From positions 1,062,146 to 1,126,145 of the forward strand of contig NZ_SWKR01000002.1 in the NCBI RefSeq assembly GCF_005144715.1: a stretch of 64,000 nt of DNA, given 5' to 3'. A model generated the notes under the pieces. The model saw only the letters and a program-made list of their open reading frames with translations. It made no database searches and was not told the DNA's origin. Positions 20,861 to 30,322 of this stretch are shown piece by piece. How positions within the stretch are numbered: the first letter of the stretch is position 1; every line of letters starts with the position of its first letter. The position numbers and the translations under genes are program-made. This stretch comes from Sphingomonas baiyangensis. GTDB taxonomy: Bacteria > Pseudomonadota > Alphaproteobacteria > Sphingomonadales > Sphingomonadaceae.

Positions 20861-22891
20861 ATGGCGAAGGCGAACATGGCGGACGTTGCCGAGGCGAGTG
20901 AAACGGGCGACGCGCCGCTGATCGATCTCAACGAAGGGTCGATCAAGAAGCTGGTCGCCCGCGCCAAGAAGCGCGGCTACATCACCGTGGACCAGCTCAA
21001 CGAGATGCTGCCGCAGGACCAGATGTCGTCCGAGCAGATCGAGGACGTGATGTCGGCGCTCAACGACATGGGCGTCAACGTCGTCGAGAACGAGGAAGCC
21101 GGCGAAGACAGCGAGGCCGAGGACGATACGCCCGACGAGGTCGAGGGTGCCGACAATCAGGATGGCTCGGCCCCCGCCTTCGAGGCACCCAAGAAGAAGG
21201 AAACGGTCGACCGCACCGACGATCCGGTGCGAATGTATCTGCGCGAGATGGGCGCAGTCGAGCTGCTGAGCCGCGAGGGCGAGATCGCCATCGCCAAGCG
21301 CATCGAGGCCGGCCGCGACACGATGATCTTCGGCCTGTGCGAATCGCCGATCACCTTCAATGCGATCATCGGCTGGTCGACCGCGCTCAACGAAGGCACG
21401 ATGCAGCTGCGCGAGATCCTCGATCTCGACGCCATGCTCTCGAAGGACCCCGCCCCCGAATCGCTTTCGGACGACGAGGATGGCGACGGCGAGATTTCGG
21501 AAAAGAATGCCGGCCCCTCGTTCAAGGACGAGGACGAGCCCGAGGAAGCGTCGAACGACGACGACGAGGATTCGATGACCGAACGGCGCACGCCGCGCCC
21601 GTCGGACGACGAGGAGGAGGACAATACCCTCAGCCTCGCGCAGATGGAGGAAACGCTCAAGCCGCAGGCGCTCGAGAAGTTCGCCAACATCACCACGATC
21701 TACAAGAAGTTCGCCAAGGTCCAGCAGAACCGGCTCGATGCGATGGGCGCGGGCGGCGAGCTTTCGGCCGCCGACGAACGCAAGTACCAGAAGCTGCGCG
21801 AGGAGCTGACCGCCGAGGTCGAGAGCGTGCAGTTCCACCAGGCGAAGATCGAGTATCTCGTCGACCAGCTCTACAGCTTCAATCGCCGGCTGACCGCGCT
21901 TGGCGGCCAGATGCTGCGCCTCGCCGAACGCCACAAGGTCAATCGCAAGTCGTTCCTCGACAGCTATGTCGATCACGAACTCGACGAGAACTGGCTTGAA
22001 TCGGTCAAAGGGCTCGACAAGAAGTGGAAGGCGTTCGCCGAGAACGAAGTCGACGCCGTCGATCGCATCCGCTCCGAGATCGCCGAGATCGCGCAGGCCA
22101 CAGGCATGGCGCTCGGCGAGTTCCGGCGCATCGTCAACATGGTCCAGAAGGGCGAGCGCGAGGCGCGCATCGCCAAGAAGGAAATGGTCGAGGCGAACCT
22201 GCGCCTCGTCATCTCGATCGCCAAGAAATACACCAATCGCGGGTTGCAGTTTCTCGACCTGATCCAGGAAGGCAATATCGGCCTGATGAAGGCGGTCGAC
22301 AAGTTCGAGTATCGCCGCGGCTACAAGTTCTCGACCTATGCGACATGGTGGATCCGGCAGGCGATCACGCGCTCGATCGCCGACCAGGCGCGCACGATCC
22401 GCATTCCGGTGCACATGATCGAGACGATTAACAAGCTGGTGCGCACCAGCCGCCAGTTCCTGCACGAGCAGGGCCGCGAACCGACGCCCGAGGAAATGGC
22501 CGAGCGCCTCTCGATGCCGCTCGAAAAGGTCCGCAAGGTGATGAAGATCGCCAAGGAGCCGATCAGCCTCGAAACGCCGATCGGCGACGAGGAGGATTCG
22601 CACCTCGGCGATTTCATCGAGGACAAGAACGCGATCATTCCGGTGGATGCCGCTATTCAGGCGAACCTCAAGGAGACCGTCACGCGCGTACTGGCATCGC
22701 TCACGCCGCGTGAGGAGCGCGTGCTGCGCATGCGCTTCGGCATCGGTATGAACACCGACCACACGCTCGAGGAAGTCGGCCAGCAATTCTCGGTCACGCG
22801 TGAGCGTATCCGCCAGATCGAGGCGAAGGCGCTCCGGAAGCTCAAGCATCCGTCGCGCAGCCGCAAGATGCGCTCGTTCCTCGATCAGTAG
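20861..22891 (+). CDS. rpoD: RNA polymerase primary sigma factor (sigma-70)
   Basis: Housekeeping sigma factor of 676 residues. The ATG at 20861 is chosen because region 1.1 starts right after it ([22 protein letters not shown]); the longer frame has no homology. A very acidic linker with runs of Asp/Glu lies in the non-conserved region (about 200-260). Region 2 has the [16 protein letters not shown] signature. Region 4.2 has [19 protein letters not shown] strong hairpin terminator follows the stop. Confidence 0.98.
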   Translation: MAKANMADVAEASETGDAPLIDLNEGSIKKLVARAKKRGYITVDQLNEMLPQDQMSSEQIEDVMSALNDMGVNVVENEEAGEDSEAEDDTPDEVEGADNQDGSAPAFEAPKKKETVDRTDDPVRMYLREMGAVELLSREGEIAIAKRIEAGRDTMIFGLCESPITFNAIIGWSTALNEGTMQLREILDLDAMLSKDPAPESLSDDEDGDGEISEKNAGPSFKDEDEPEEASNDDDEDSMTERRTPRPSDDEEEDNTLSLAQMEETLKPQALEKFANITTIYKKFAKVQQNRLDAMGAGGELSAADERKYQKLREELTAEVESVQFHQAKIEYLVDQLYSFNRRLTALGGQMLRLAERHKVNRKSFLDSYVDHELDENWLESVKGLDKKWKAFAENEVDAVDRIRSEIAEIAQATGMALGEFRRIVNMVQKGEREARIAKKEMVEANLRLVISIAKKYTNRGLQFLDLIQEGNIGLMKAVDKFEYRRGYKFSTYATWWIRQAITRSIADQARTIRIPVHMIETINKLVRTSRQFLHEQGREPTPEEMAERLSMPLEKVRKVMKIAKEPISLETPIGDEEDSHLGDFIEDKNAIIPVDAAIQANLKETVTRVLASLTPREERVLRMRFGIGMNTDHTLEEVGQQFSVTRERIRQIEAKALRKLKHPSRSRKMRSFLDQ

Positions 22892-22922
22892 ATCATCGTT
22901 CGACCGGGCACCTTCAAAAATG

Positions 22923-22956
22923 AAAACGTCGCGCGGTGCGATCCGCGCGGCGTTTT
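22923..22956 (+). terminator. rho-independent terminator of rpoD (probably bidirectional)
   Basis: The arms 22925-22936 and 22943-22954 pair over 12 bp with one G-U pair (AACGTCGCGCGG against CCGCGCGGCGTT). The loop is 6 nt and a TTTT run follows. AAAA on the other side lets it serve the convergent trimeric autotransporter gene too. Confidence 0.8.
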
Positions 22957-22973
22957 CGCGGTCGGTCCACCGA

Positions 22974-24704
22974 TCAGAAGTGGAAGCCCACGCCCGCATT
23001 ATAGGTGACTTCGCCGCGCCGCGTATCGACGGCGGCGCCGGCGCGGAACACAGTGGGCTTGTCGCTTTCGGTGGCTTTCGACACGCCGAGCGCGAGCGCG
23101 ACCTCGCCGCCATGGCCGCCGATGCTGGCACCGGCCATCCCGCGTCCGGGCAGGAAGCTCTGCGGCAGGCCTGACAGCGCAGCGCCATTGGCAGCGAGCG
23201 CATTCATGTCGGCTGCAAGCAGGCGGTTGTTCTCGCGCAGCAGCGTGGCCGTGGCGCCCATCGCCTGCCCGAATGCGTCGGCGATGCGGCCATCGGTATA
23301 GGCGGTTGCGGCGGCCAGCGTGTCGGCAGCGCTCGCGGCGACCTGCCCGACGGTCGCCGCATCGCTGCTAGCGATGCCCGGGGCGATGCCGCTCAGCCGC
23401 CGGGCGCCCGCGGTGCCGCTGAAGTCGACGCTGTCGCCGCCATTGGCGCTCGCTACCGTGATGACCGCGCCCTGACCTTGCTGTCGCACCAGCCCTGCGG
23501 CGCCGCGTTCGATATCGGCGCGCAATGCCGTGCCCGCTGCGGCTGCCTCGTCGGCGCTGCCCTGCGCCGCAGCAATGCGTCGGTCATGTGCCGCGAGCGT
23601 CGCGTCCTGCGATGCATTGACCGCACGCTCGCGCGCGACGTCGGTCTGCAACGTGCCGATCGCCTCGGTGTTCGCGATCGTGCGCGTATCGAGTGCGGCG
23701 AGCGCGGCGACGCTGGCGCCCAGCCCGTTCTCGATCGTCGCGACGCGCCCGTCGAGCGCGCCGATGGCGCTGTCATGACCGTCGAGGCGTGTTTCGGCCA
23801 TGTCGGCGCGATCCTCGAGCGTGGCGATGCGCGTGTTATGGCCGGCACTCGTCGCTGCGAGCGTGACCAGCGTGTCGCCCTGCTGCGTCACCCGCGCGTC
23901 GATCTGCGTCACCCGCGCATCGACCAGCGTCGTGCCGCCACCCGCGCCGATCCGCGCGTCAAGTTCGAGGATCGCCTGCGTGTTCGCCGCCACCCGGCCG
24001 CCCAGCCCCGCCACGTCACCGTCGAGCCGTGCGATCGCGCCTGCCTGACCATCGACCGTTCCGCGAAGATCGGCTAGGTTCTCTGCCTGCACGCCAAGCG
24101 TCGCCTCGACGCCGTCGATCCGGCGCCCCTGCCCCGCTACGATCGTTGCCAGCGCCGCGCCATCGCCGCGCAGGCCATCGACATCGGCGGCGAGCCGGGC
24201 CACACCGCCATTGAGCACACCGATATCGGCGTCGATCCGCGCGAGCGCGCCATCATGCTCGCCGAGCCGCCGGTCCTGCGTGTCGAGGCGCAGCACTGCT
24301 GCCCCCAGCCCCGTTTCGACCGTGCCGATCGCCCCCGCCTGGCGCGCAAGATCGGCATCGATGCGCACGAGAGCCTCACCATTTGCCGCGATCCCGGCCG
24401 AGGCTTGCGCGGTGAGTTGCACCTGCGCATCGAGATCGGCGCGGACCGCTGCGACTGCCTGCACATTGCCGCGTACCACGGTATCGATCGCCGTGACGTT
24501 GGCGCCCAGCGCACGCAGCAGCGCGGCCTGATCGGCGACCTGCCCGTCGATCACGGTGATACGCTCGCCCTGCAAGGTAACGCGCGTATCGAGGTCGAGC
24601 AGGCGCGCATCGATATCGATCGAGATGAGCTGTGCATGGGCGGGCATCGCGCAGAACAGCGCGGCCGGCGCTGCGGCATAACGGAGCAAGGGAGAGATCG
24701 GCAT
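22974..24704 (-). CDS. YadA-like trimeric autotransporter (type Vc), headless
   Basis: Predicted surface fibre that secretes itself through a trimeric barrel. I start at 24704, where a signal peptide begins (RYAAAPAALFCAMPAHA, cleavage after residue 24); the longer frame has no signal. 576 residues. The passenger is almost entirely a repetitive coiled coil with recurring LD/AR, 'IATLE' and 'GAIARLD' units. There are no head repeats. A YadA-type neck (IASSDAATVGQV) precedes the C-terminal anchor, which ends in alternating strands and a terminal Phe (YNAGVGFHF). No dedicated chaperone is adjacent. Confidence 0.8.
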   Translation of the reverse strand: MPISPLLRYAAAPAALFCAMPAHAQLISIDIDARLLDLDTRVTLQGERITVIDGQVADQAALLRALGANVTAIDTVVRGNVQAVAAVRADLDAQVQLTAQASAGIAANGEALVRIDADLARQAGAIGTVETGLGAAVLRLDTQDRRLGEHDGALARIDADIGVLNGGVARLAADVDGLRGDGAALATIVAGQGRRIDGVEATLGVQAENLADLRGTVDGQAGAIARLDGDVAGLGGRVAANTQAILELDARIGAGGGTTLVDARVTQIDARVTQQGDTLVTLAATSAGHNTRIATLEDRADMAETRLDGHDSAIGALDGRVATIENGLGASVAALAALDTRTIANTEAIGTLQTDVARERAVNASQDATLAAHDRRIAAAQGSADEAAAAGTALRADIERGAAGLVRQQGQGAVITVASANGGDSVDFSGTAGARRLSGIAPGIASSDAATVGQVAASAADTLAAATAYTDGRIADAFGQAMGATATLLRENNRLLAADMNALAANGAALSGLPQSFLPGRGMAGASIGGHGGEVALALGVSKATESDKPTVFRAGAAVDTRRGEVTYNAGVGFHF

Positions 24705-24929
24705 ATCGGCATCCTGAGGTTCGAGTGATGCCAGTATCGCGCGACGCCCTGTCGATGGCGCGGCGCGGTCGTTCGCTCCGGTCGTGCGATTTGCGCAACG
24801 CGGGGCACCCGTGGACCGAGGAGATTTGTGCAAAGCTTGCTCCGGTACGGAGGCGATATTCGCTCGGGCGCGTACTTCTGCTCCACTCTGGCGGCATCGC
24901 CTTGCCAGCGCGGCGCGTGTCTCGGCACG
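24705..24929. other. divergent intergenic region, autotransporter / Phd-PAS gene
   Basis: 225 bp between two divergent starts. The only frames in it are short shadows. The autotransporter start is preceded by CAGGAT as a ribosome site. I see no convincing -35/-10 pair, repeat or RNA gene. Confidence 0.4.
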
Positions 24930-25828
24930 ATGGCGCCCATGAACGCGCCGCTCGTGGATCCGCATCCCGATGCCTGCGTCACCGCATCCGATCTGGTGCG
25001 TCGGTTCGGCACCTGGCAGGAGCGCGCGCTCGCACGGCCCGTGTTCGTCATGCGGCGCGGACGACCGGGCTGGTGCTCACCTCGTTCGACCTGATGACGC
25101 GGCTGTGCGCCCCCGCCCCCGAACGCGACGCGGGCGACCAGATGCTGCTGCTCGATTCGCTGCGCGAGCCGGTCCTTGCAATCGATACCGCAGGCATCGT
25201 GACGGCGGCCAACCGCGCCGCGCGTATCGCCTTCGCCGTCGGCGAGCATGGTATCGGCCAGTCGATCTACGCCGTGCTCTCCGATGTGATCGGCCGCTTC
25301 ATCCTCGACCTTGCCGAGCGCGCACGCCGTACGGGAACTGCCGAGCACAGTGAGTTCGCGATCGGCGACCGGCAATATCTGGTCACGCTGCTTCCGCATG
25401 CCGAAGGTGCGCTGCTGGTGGCCGACGATGCGACCGCCGATACGCGCGCCGATGCGATCGCCGCCTCGCACTCGGCACTCGAACGCGCGATCGAGGCTTC
25501 GGGTACGATCGCGACCGCGCGGCTCAACCTGCGCGGCTACATCGCCGACGCCGCACCGACGCTCGCGACGCTGACGGGCACGACCGAACAGGCGCTGCGT
25601 TCGGTGCGCTTCGTCACGCTGTTCGACGTGGGCGCGCGCGTGCGCGTGGGCGATGCCATCGAACAGGCGATCGGCGAAGCACGCACCGTTGTCGTCGACG
25701 CCCGCCTCCAGCGCGCACGCGGTCCGGCGCTCGACGTGCAGCTGACGCTTGCCGCCGAGCGCGAGCGTTTCAGCGTCGCTGCGCTGCGCCTCGTCATCGT
25801 TCCGCTAAGATCCGACCAATCGACGTGA
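24930..25828 (+). pseudogene. Phd/YefM-like plus PAS-domain protein, frameshifted
   Basis: Two frames together make one protein. The first (ATG 24930) encodes VTASDLVRRFGTWQERAL and RPVFVMRRGR, which fits the Phd/YefM antitoxin pattern (FG..., PV.I..RGR). Near 25059-25066 homology moves to the next frame, continuing TGLVLTSFDLMTRL, then two PAS-like modules (LLDSLREPVLAIDTAG onward; second near SGTIATARLNLRGY). Restoring one base joins them. It could be a sequencing error, a true mutation, or translation of the second part from the ATG at 25095. No enzymatic output domain is present. Confidence 0.6.
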
Positions 25829-25943
25829 ACGCGCCATCAACCCTGTCTTTACGTGTCTTCGTATAGACCGGGCGCCATAGGTTTGCGGTCAGCACCGCAA
25901 CGCGTGGTGCCGGCTTGGCCCAGGATCAGGGGATTGCGCCATC

Positions 25944-26609
25944 ATGGCTGCGGAAACGGTGCGAATCACGGGTGGGTCGGGCATATCGGGTGCGTTGTTC
26001 GCGCTCGTCGATGCCGATGGCTCGGGTAGCCATGCGCATCTCAAGCGACTGACCGCACCCCATGCCGGACTGCGCGACGTCGCCGATGCGCTGCACATCG
26101 CGTGCATGCTGCACGGGCGTCATCCCGGCATCATCGACCATGCGATCACCCACACCCCGGTAGAGGGCGCCGCCGAATGGCTGGCCGATGCCAGCGCGGC
26201 ATTCGCGCGCGAGCGCCAGCGGCTCGCCGCGCTCGTGGCCGCCGCCGGTCCGCTGCCGAGCACACCCGGCCAGGCCGAGAGCGAGGCGGCGGTAAGCGCG
26301 CAGCGTCATGCACTCGATACGCTCGGCCAGTCCGACCGGCTGGGTTGCGCATTCGGCGCGGCGGTAGCGCTGATGCTCGACTGGCACGCCATCCGCGCGA
26401 TCCTCGACAGCGCGGCCGACCGGCTGGGCCTCTATGCCGACCCCGCACGCCTGCCGCCGCCCTTCGAGACCGCCGTCGCGCTCGATGCGCTGGCCACGGC
26501 GCCCGGCATCGAACGCGCGACGATGTTCGGTGCGCAGCAGTTGCTGGCGCAGCAGCGCGGGCTGTGGGACCTGCTCGAAGCACGCGCCGAGGCGCGCGCC
26601 GCCGTCTGA
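25944..26609 (+). CDS. conserved hypothetical protein, 221 residues
   Basis: Function not recognised. Predicted soluble and helical, with no signal peptide. The N-terminal third is polar with several histidines (HAHLKRLTAPHAGLRDVADALHIA split by Ala/Asp). The middle is a likely helical bundle (ASAAFARERQRLAALVAAAG), and the end is rich in Ala, Arg and Glu (LLEARAEARAAV). It is followed 69 nt later by the MoxR ATPase on the same strand, so a shared transcript is plausible. Confidence 0.75.
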   Translation: MAAETVRITGGSGISGALFALVDADGSGSHAHLKRLTAPHAGLRDVADALHIACMLHGRHPGIIDHAITHTPVEGAAEWLADASAAFARERQRLAALVAAAGPLPSTPGQAESEAAVSAQRHALDTLGQSDRLGCAFGAAVALMLDWHAIRAILDSAADRLGLYADPARLPPPFETAVALDALATAPGIERATMFGAQQLLAQQRGLWDLLEARAEARAAV

Positions 26610-26678
26610 CCGCACGGGTTGCGCGTAGCGGCGGCTTGCCCCTATCGCGGTGCCGGCAGGCACGATGCGAGGATGGCG

Positions 26679-27521
26679 ATGCGGTTCGAAGGCACCAGCG
26701 ACTATGTGGCGACCGATGATCTGAAGGTCGCGGTCAACGCCGCCGTCACGCTCAGGCGGCCGCTGCTGGTGAAGGGCGAGCCCGGCACCGGCAAGACCGT
26801 GCTGGCACACGAGATCGCGCGCGCGGTGGGCGCGCCGCTGATCGAATGGAACGTCAAGTCGACCACCAAGGCACAGCAGGGGCTGTACGAATATGATGCG
26901 GTGGCGCGGCTGCGCGACGGCCAGCTCGGCGACCCGCGCGTCCACGAAATCTCGAACTATATCCGTCGTGGCAAATTGTGGGAGGCGTTCACCGCCCCCG
27001 AACTGCCGGTGCTGCTGATCGACGAGATCGACAAGGCCGATATCGAGTTTCCCAACGACCTGTTGCAGGAGCTCGATCGCATGGAGTTCCACGTCTACGA
27101 GACGGGTGAGACGGTGAAGGCCGCCGAGCGCCCGATCGTGGTCATCACCTCGAACAACGAGAAGGATCTGCCCGACGCGTTCCTGCGCCGCTGCTTCTTC
27201 CACTATATCGCCTTCCCCGACCGCGAGACGATGCAGGCGATCGTCGACGTGCATTTCCCCGGCATCCAGAAGCTGCTGGTGTCGAAGGCGATGGACATCT
27301 TCTATTCGCTGCGCGAGGTGCCGGGGCTGAAGAAGAAGCCCTCGACCAGCGAGCTGATCGACTGGCTCAAACTGCTGCTGCACGAGGACATGCCGCTCGA
27401 CGTGCTGCAATCGCGCGACCCGTCAAAGGCCATTCCGCCGCTGCACGGCGCGCTGCTCAAGAACGAGCAGGACGTGATGCTGTTCGAACGGCTGGCGTTC
27501 ATGACACGGCGGGGGGGCTGA
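26679..27521 (+). CDS. MoxR-family AAA+ ATPase
   Basis: AAA+ ATPase of the MoxR/CoxD type, which usually acts as a chaperone with a vWA protein to mature metalloenzymes or other targets. I prefer the ATG at 26679 because AGGA lies 5 nt upstream; the ATG at 26673 has no spacing. This gives 280 residues. Walker A is GEPGTGKT at 33-40, Walker B is VLLIDEIDKAD, and the sensor region includes VVITSNNEKDLPDAFLRRC. Its usual partner, a CoxE-like vWA gene, begins at 63415, not next door. Confidence 0.93.
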   Translation: MRFEGTSDYVATDDLKVAVNAAVTLRRPLLVKGEPGTGKTVLAHEIARAVGAPLIEWNVKSTTKAQQGLYEYDAVARLRDGQLGDPRVHEISNYIRRGKLWEAFTAPELPVLLIDEIDKADIEFPNDLLQELDRMEFHVYETGETVKAAERPIVVITSNNEKDLPDAFLRRCFFHYIAFPDRETMQAIVDVHFPGIQKLLVSKAMDIFYSLREVPGLKKKPSTSELIDWLKLLLHEDMPLDVLQSRDPSKAIPPLHGALLKNEQDVMLFERLAFMTRRGG

Positions 27522-27568
27522 TTACGCCGGTGGGCTGGTGTTCACCGCCGCCGAATACCGGCATTTTC

Positions 27569-27644
27569 GTTCGTGCTGAGCCTGTCGACGCACTGTCTTC
27601 CCACCCGAGGCAAAGAGCAGCCCTTCGACAACCTCAGGGCGAAC
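27569..27644. repeat. intergenic imperfect inverted repeat
   Basis: The arms 27569-27588 (GTTCGTGCTGAGCCTGTCGA) and 27625-27644 match as an inverted repeat at 16 of 20 positions, with a 36-bp loop. It fills most of the MoxR-rmuC spacer. The arms resemble the frequent sphingomonad repeat family containing CCCTTCGACAAGCTCAGG. No gene was seen in this spacer. Confidence 0.75.
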
Positions 27645-27652
27645 GGATGCGG

Positions 27653-29065
27653 TTACTCCGCCGCTTCCGACTGCGGCTCGGCAAGCGCCGGAGCATCGGC
27701 CGACAGTTTCGACAGCGGCCGCGGCGTGCTCTCGACCATCGGCAGCGGATCGATCGACTTCTGGCCGGTGTCGACGTTCATCGCCTCGAACCGCTTGGCC
27801 TGCGTCATCACCTGGCTTTCGATTGAGCCGACAAAGGCGTTGTACGCGACGTTCGCGGTTTCGAGGTTCTTGCCCAGTTTCGCGATATGCCCGCCCATCG
27901 TGGCGATGCGTGCATGCAGTTCACGGCCGATATCGGCGATCTGCCGCGCCTCGCCCGCCAGCTTCTCCTGCCGCCAGACCGCCGCCACGGTGCGTGCGAT
28001 GGCGATGAGGTTGGTCGGCGTGGCGATCAGCACGCGGCGGTCAAAGGCATAGTCCCACAATTCGGGTGCATGCTCCATCGCCGCCGAGACGAAATGCTCG
28101 CCGGGCACGAACATGATGACGAACTCGGGCGTGTTGTCGAACTGCGACTGATAGGCCTTACTGCCGAGCGCAGTGACATGCGCCTTCATCGAGGCGACAT
28201 GCGCGCTCAGATGCTTGGCGCGCTCGCCCTCGTCGAGCGCGGCATAGGCGTCCTGATAGGCGTTGAGCGAGACCTTTGCGTCGATCACGAGCAGCGAATT
28301 GCCTGGCACGCGGATCGTGGCGTCAGGCCGCAGCCGGCCGCCTTCGGCCTCGACCGACACTTCCATATGGAAATCGGTATGCTCGGCCAACCCGCAGGTC
28401 TCGAGCACGTTGCGCAACTGCTGCTCGCCCCAGCGACCGCGCGCCTTGGGTGCGGCGCGCAATGCGTTGACCAGCCGCGCCGCCTCGCTCTTGACCGATT
28501 CCTGGCCAATGCGCATCGCGTCCATCAGGCCCTTAAGCGTCCCATAGGCCTCGGTGCGTTCCTTCTCGATCGTCGCGACGTTCGATTCGTAGCGCTTGAG
28601 CGTCTGCTCGACGGGGGCGAGCAGCGCTTTGATCTTCATCTCGTTGGTTTCGCCCGCCTGATGAAAGCGCTCGTCGGCGCGCTTGAGGAACGCCTGCTGC
28701 GCCTCGCCGAGCAGGCCGGCGGCGGCATCGCGGAACTGGCGCGTCATTTCCTCGCGCGCGGCGCGGAACTCGTCGAGCCGCTCGCGGCTGGCCGCCTCGC
28801 GCTCCTTGACCTGCGCATAGGCGAGCCGCGCCTCGTCGCGCTCGAGCCGCAGCTGGTCGGCGGTTTCCATCAGGGAAGATACGCGGCCCGCGCGATCGGT
28901 CGCGAGCGCCAGATCGGCGATCGCCTGCTTGAAATCGGCCTCGCGCGCGTCACGCTCCTCGCGCACCGCCTCGACTCCGCGATTGCCCAGAAACCAGCCC
29001 AGCACCGCGCCCACCACCAGGGCGGCGACGACGAGAAGGATGGCGAAAACGGGATCCATGGGCAC
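27653..29065 (-). CDS. rmuC: DNA recombination protein RmuC homolog
   Basis: RmuC family, a nuclease-like fold that limits recombination at inverted repeats. The 470-residue protein starts with one membrane anchor (about residues 6-26, FAILLVVAALVVGAVLGWFL). A long coiled coil follows (about 30-190), then the RmuC domain. Conserved elements include GRWGEQQLRNVLE, RPDATIRVPG, VIDAKVSLNAY and FDRRVLIATPTNL. The C-terminal ~45 residues are low-complexity. It is read toward the inverted repeat at 27569. Confidence 0.93.
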   Translation of the reverse strand: MPMDPVFAILLVVAALVVGAVLGWFLGNRGVEAVREERDAREADFKQAIADLALATDRAGRVSSLMETADQLRLERDEARLAYAQVKEREAASRERLDEFRAAREEMTRQFRDAAAGLLGEAQQAFLKRADERFHQAGETNEMKIKALLAPVEQTLKRYESNVATIEKERTEAYGTLKGLMDAMRIGQESVKSEAARLVNALRAAPKARGRWGEQQLRNVLETCGLAEHTDFHMEVSVEAEGGRLRPDATIRVPGNSLLVIDAKVSLNAYQDAYAALDEGERAKHLSAHVASMKAHVTALGSKAYQSQFDNTPEFVIMFVPGEHFVSAAMEHAPELWDYAFDRRVLIATPTNLIAIARTVAAVWRQEKLAGEARQIADIGRELHARIATMGGHIAKLGKNLETANVAYNAFVGSIESQVMTQAKRFEAMNVDTGQKSIDPLPMVESTPRPLSKLSADAPALAEPQSEAAE

Positions 29066-29112
29066 GCACTCCGGTGAACGAAGCGCGAACCTAACGTCCT
29101 AGACGCGCAGCC

Positions 29113-29640
29113 TCAAGCCGCAGCCTTGCGCGCCTTGGCCAGTTTGCGGAGCACCATGTCGCGTTTGAGGCGCGAGAGATGATCGGTGAACAGGATGCCG
29201 TTCAGATGATCCATCTCGTGCTGGAGGCAGGTGGCCATCAGCCCGTCGAACCATTGTTCGTGCGTGGCGCCCTCCAGATCGAGCCAGCGCGCCCGGCAGC
29301 GATCGGGGCGCTCGACCTCGGCGAACTGCTCGGGAATCGAAAGACAGCCTTCCTGATAGCAGCGCAGCTCGGGCGATACCTCGACGATCTCGGGGTTGAT
29401 GAAGGCGTGCGGGTTGCGCACCGGCTTGCCTTCCTCGTCCTCGGTTTCCTGAAGGTCGATCACCAGAATGCGCTGCGGCACTGCGACCTGGATGGCCGCA
29501 AGGCCGATGCCGGGCGCGTCGTACATCGTCTCGAACATGTCGGCCACGAGCTGACGTACGCCGTCGTCGATCGTCGCGACGGGGTCGGACACCAGCTTGA
29601 GACGCGGGTCGGGAATCTCGATGATCGGAAGAATGGCCAT
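29113..29640 (-). CDS. def: peptide deformylase
   Basis: Removes the formyl group from new polypeptides; 175 residues. All three metal motifs are present: motif 1 GIGLAAIQV, motif 2 EGCLSIP (metal Cys) and motif 3 QHEMDHLNG (two metal His and catalytic Glu). It lies between rmuC and recR on the same strand. The formyltransferase gene fmt is divergent from recR about 700 bp away; def and fmt act on the same pathway but are in separate transcripts here. Confidence 0.97.
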   Translation of the reverse strand: MAILPIIEIPDPRLKLVSDPVATIDDGVRQLVADMFETMYDAPGIGLAAIQVAVPQRILVIDLQETEDEEGKPVRNPHAFINPEIVEVSPELRCYQEGCLSIPEQFAEVERPDRCRARWLDLEGATHEQWFDGLMATCLQHEMDHLNGILFTDHLSRLKRDMVLRKLAKARKAAA

Positions 29641-29671
29641 CGGCGGAAATTAAGGTCGGGCCGCCCGCCGG

Positions 29672-30268
29672 TCAAGCAACGGGGCGGCGTGCGCGCAGCG
29701 CCTGCGCCAGCGTTCCCTCGTCGAGATAATCGAGCTCGCCGCCCACCGGCAGCCCGTGCGCTAGCTGCGTGACGCGGACGGGAAAACGCTCGATCCGCTC
29801 GGCTAGGTAATGCGCGGTCGTCTGCCCCTCGAGCGTGGCGTTCATCGCCAGCACCACCTCGTCGACCCCGCCCGCCTCGATCCGCCGCAGCAGCGCGTCG
29901 ATCGCCAGATCTTCGGGCCGCACGCCTTCCAGCGCCGAGAGGCGACCGCCGAGCACATGGAAGCGCCCCGGAAACAGCCGCGCACGATCGAGCGCCCACA
30001 GATCGGCGACTTCCTCGACCACGCACAGCGAGCGCGCGTCGCGGCGCGGATCGGTGCAGATCGCGCACGGGTCGGTGGTATCGACATTGCCGCAGATGCC
30101 GCAGGTTGCGAGCCGTTCCTCGACCGCCGCAAGCGCGCGCAGCAGCGGCGCGAGCGCGGTTTCGCGCCGCTTGATGAGGTGCAGCACCGCGCGCCGCGCC
30201 GATCGCGGCCCAAGCCCGGGCAGCCGGGACAGCGCCTGCGTCAGCGCGTCGATTTCGGGAGAAGCCAT
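29672..30268 (-). CDS. recR: recombination mediator protein RecR
   Basis: Works with RecF/RecO to load RecA at gaps. I choose the ATG at 30268, which gives 198 residues, the family length; the longer frame is a shadow of fmt. The helix-hairpin-helix [13 protein letters not shown] is near residues 16-28. The zinc finger uses Cys56, Cys59, Cys68 and Cys71. A TOPRIM domain with [12 protein letters not shown] and [14 protein letters not shown] follows. It is divergent from fmt. Confidence 0.96.
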   Translation of the reverse strand: MASPEIDALTQALSRLPGLGPRSARRAVLHLIKRRETALAPLLRALAAVEERLATCGICGNVDTTDPCAICTDPRRDARSLCVVEEVADLWALDRARLFPGRFHVLGGRLSALEGVRPEDLAIDALLRRIEAGGVDEVVLAMNATLEGQTTAHYLAERIERFPVRVTQLAHGLPVGGELDYLDEGTLAQALRARRPVA

Positions 30269-30322
30269 CGCCTCGCTAGATAGGGGGTTGCGCCGCGCTC
30301 TGCCAAGCGTTTGAGAAGGCCG

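Noticed and set aside
20837..23203. Minus-strand frame of 788 codons
   Set aside because: Antisense of rpoD, whose identity is certain.
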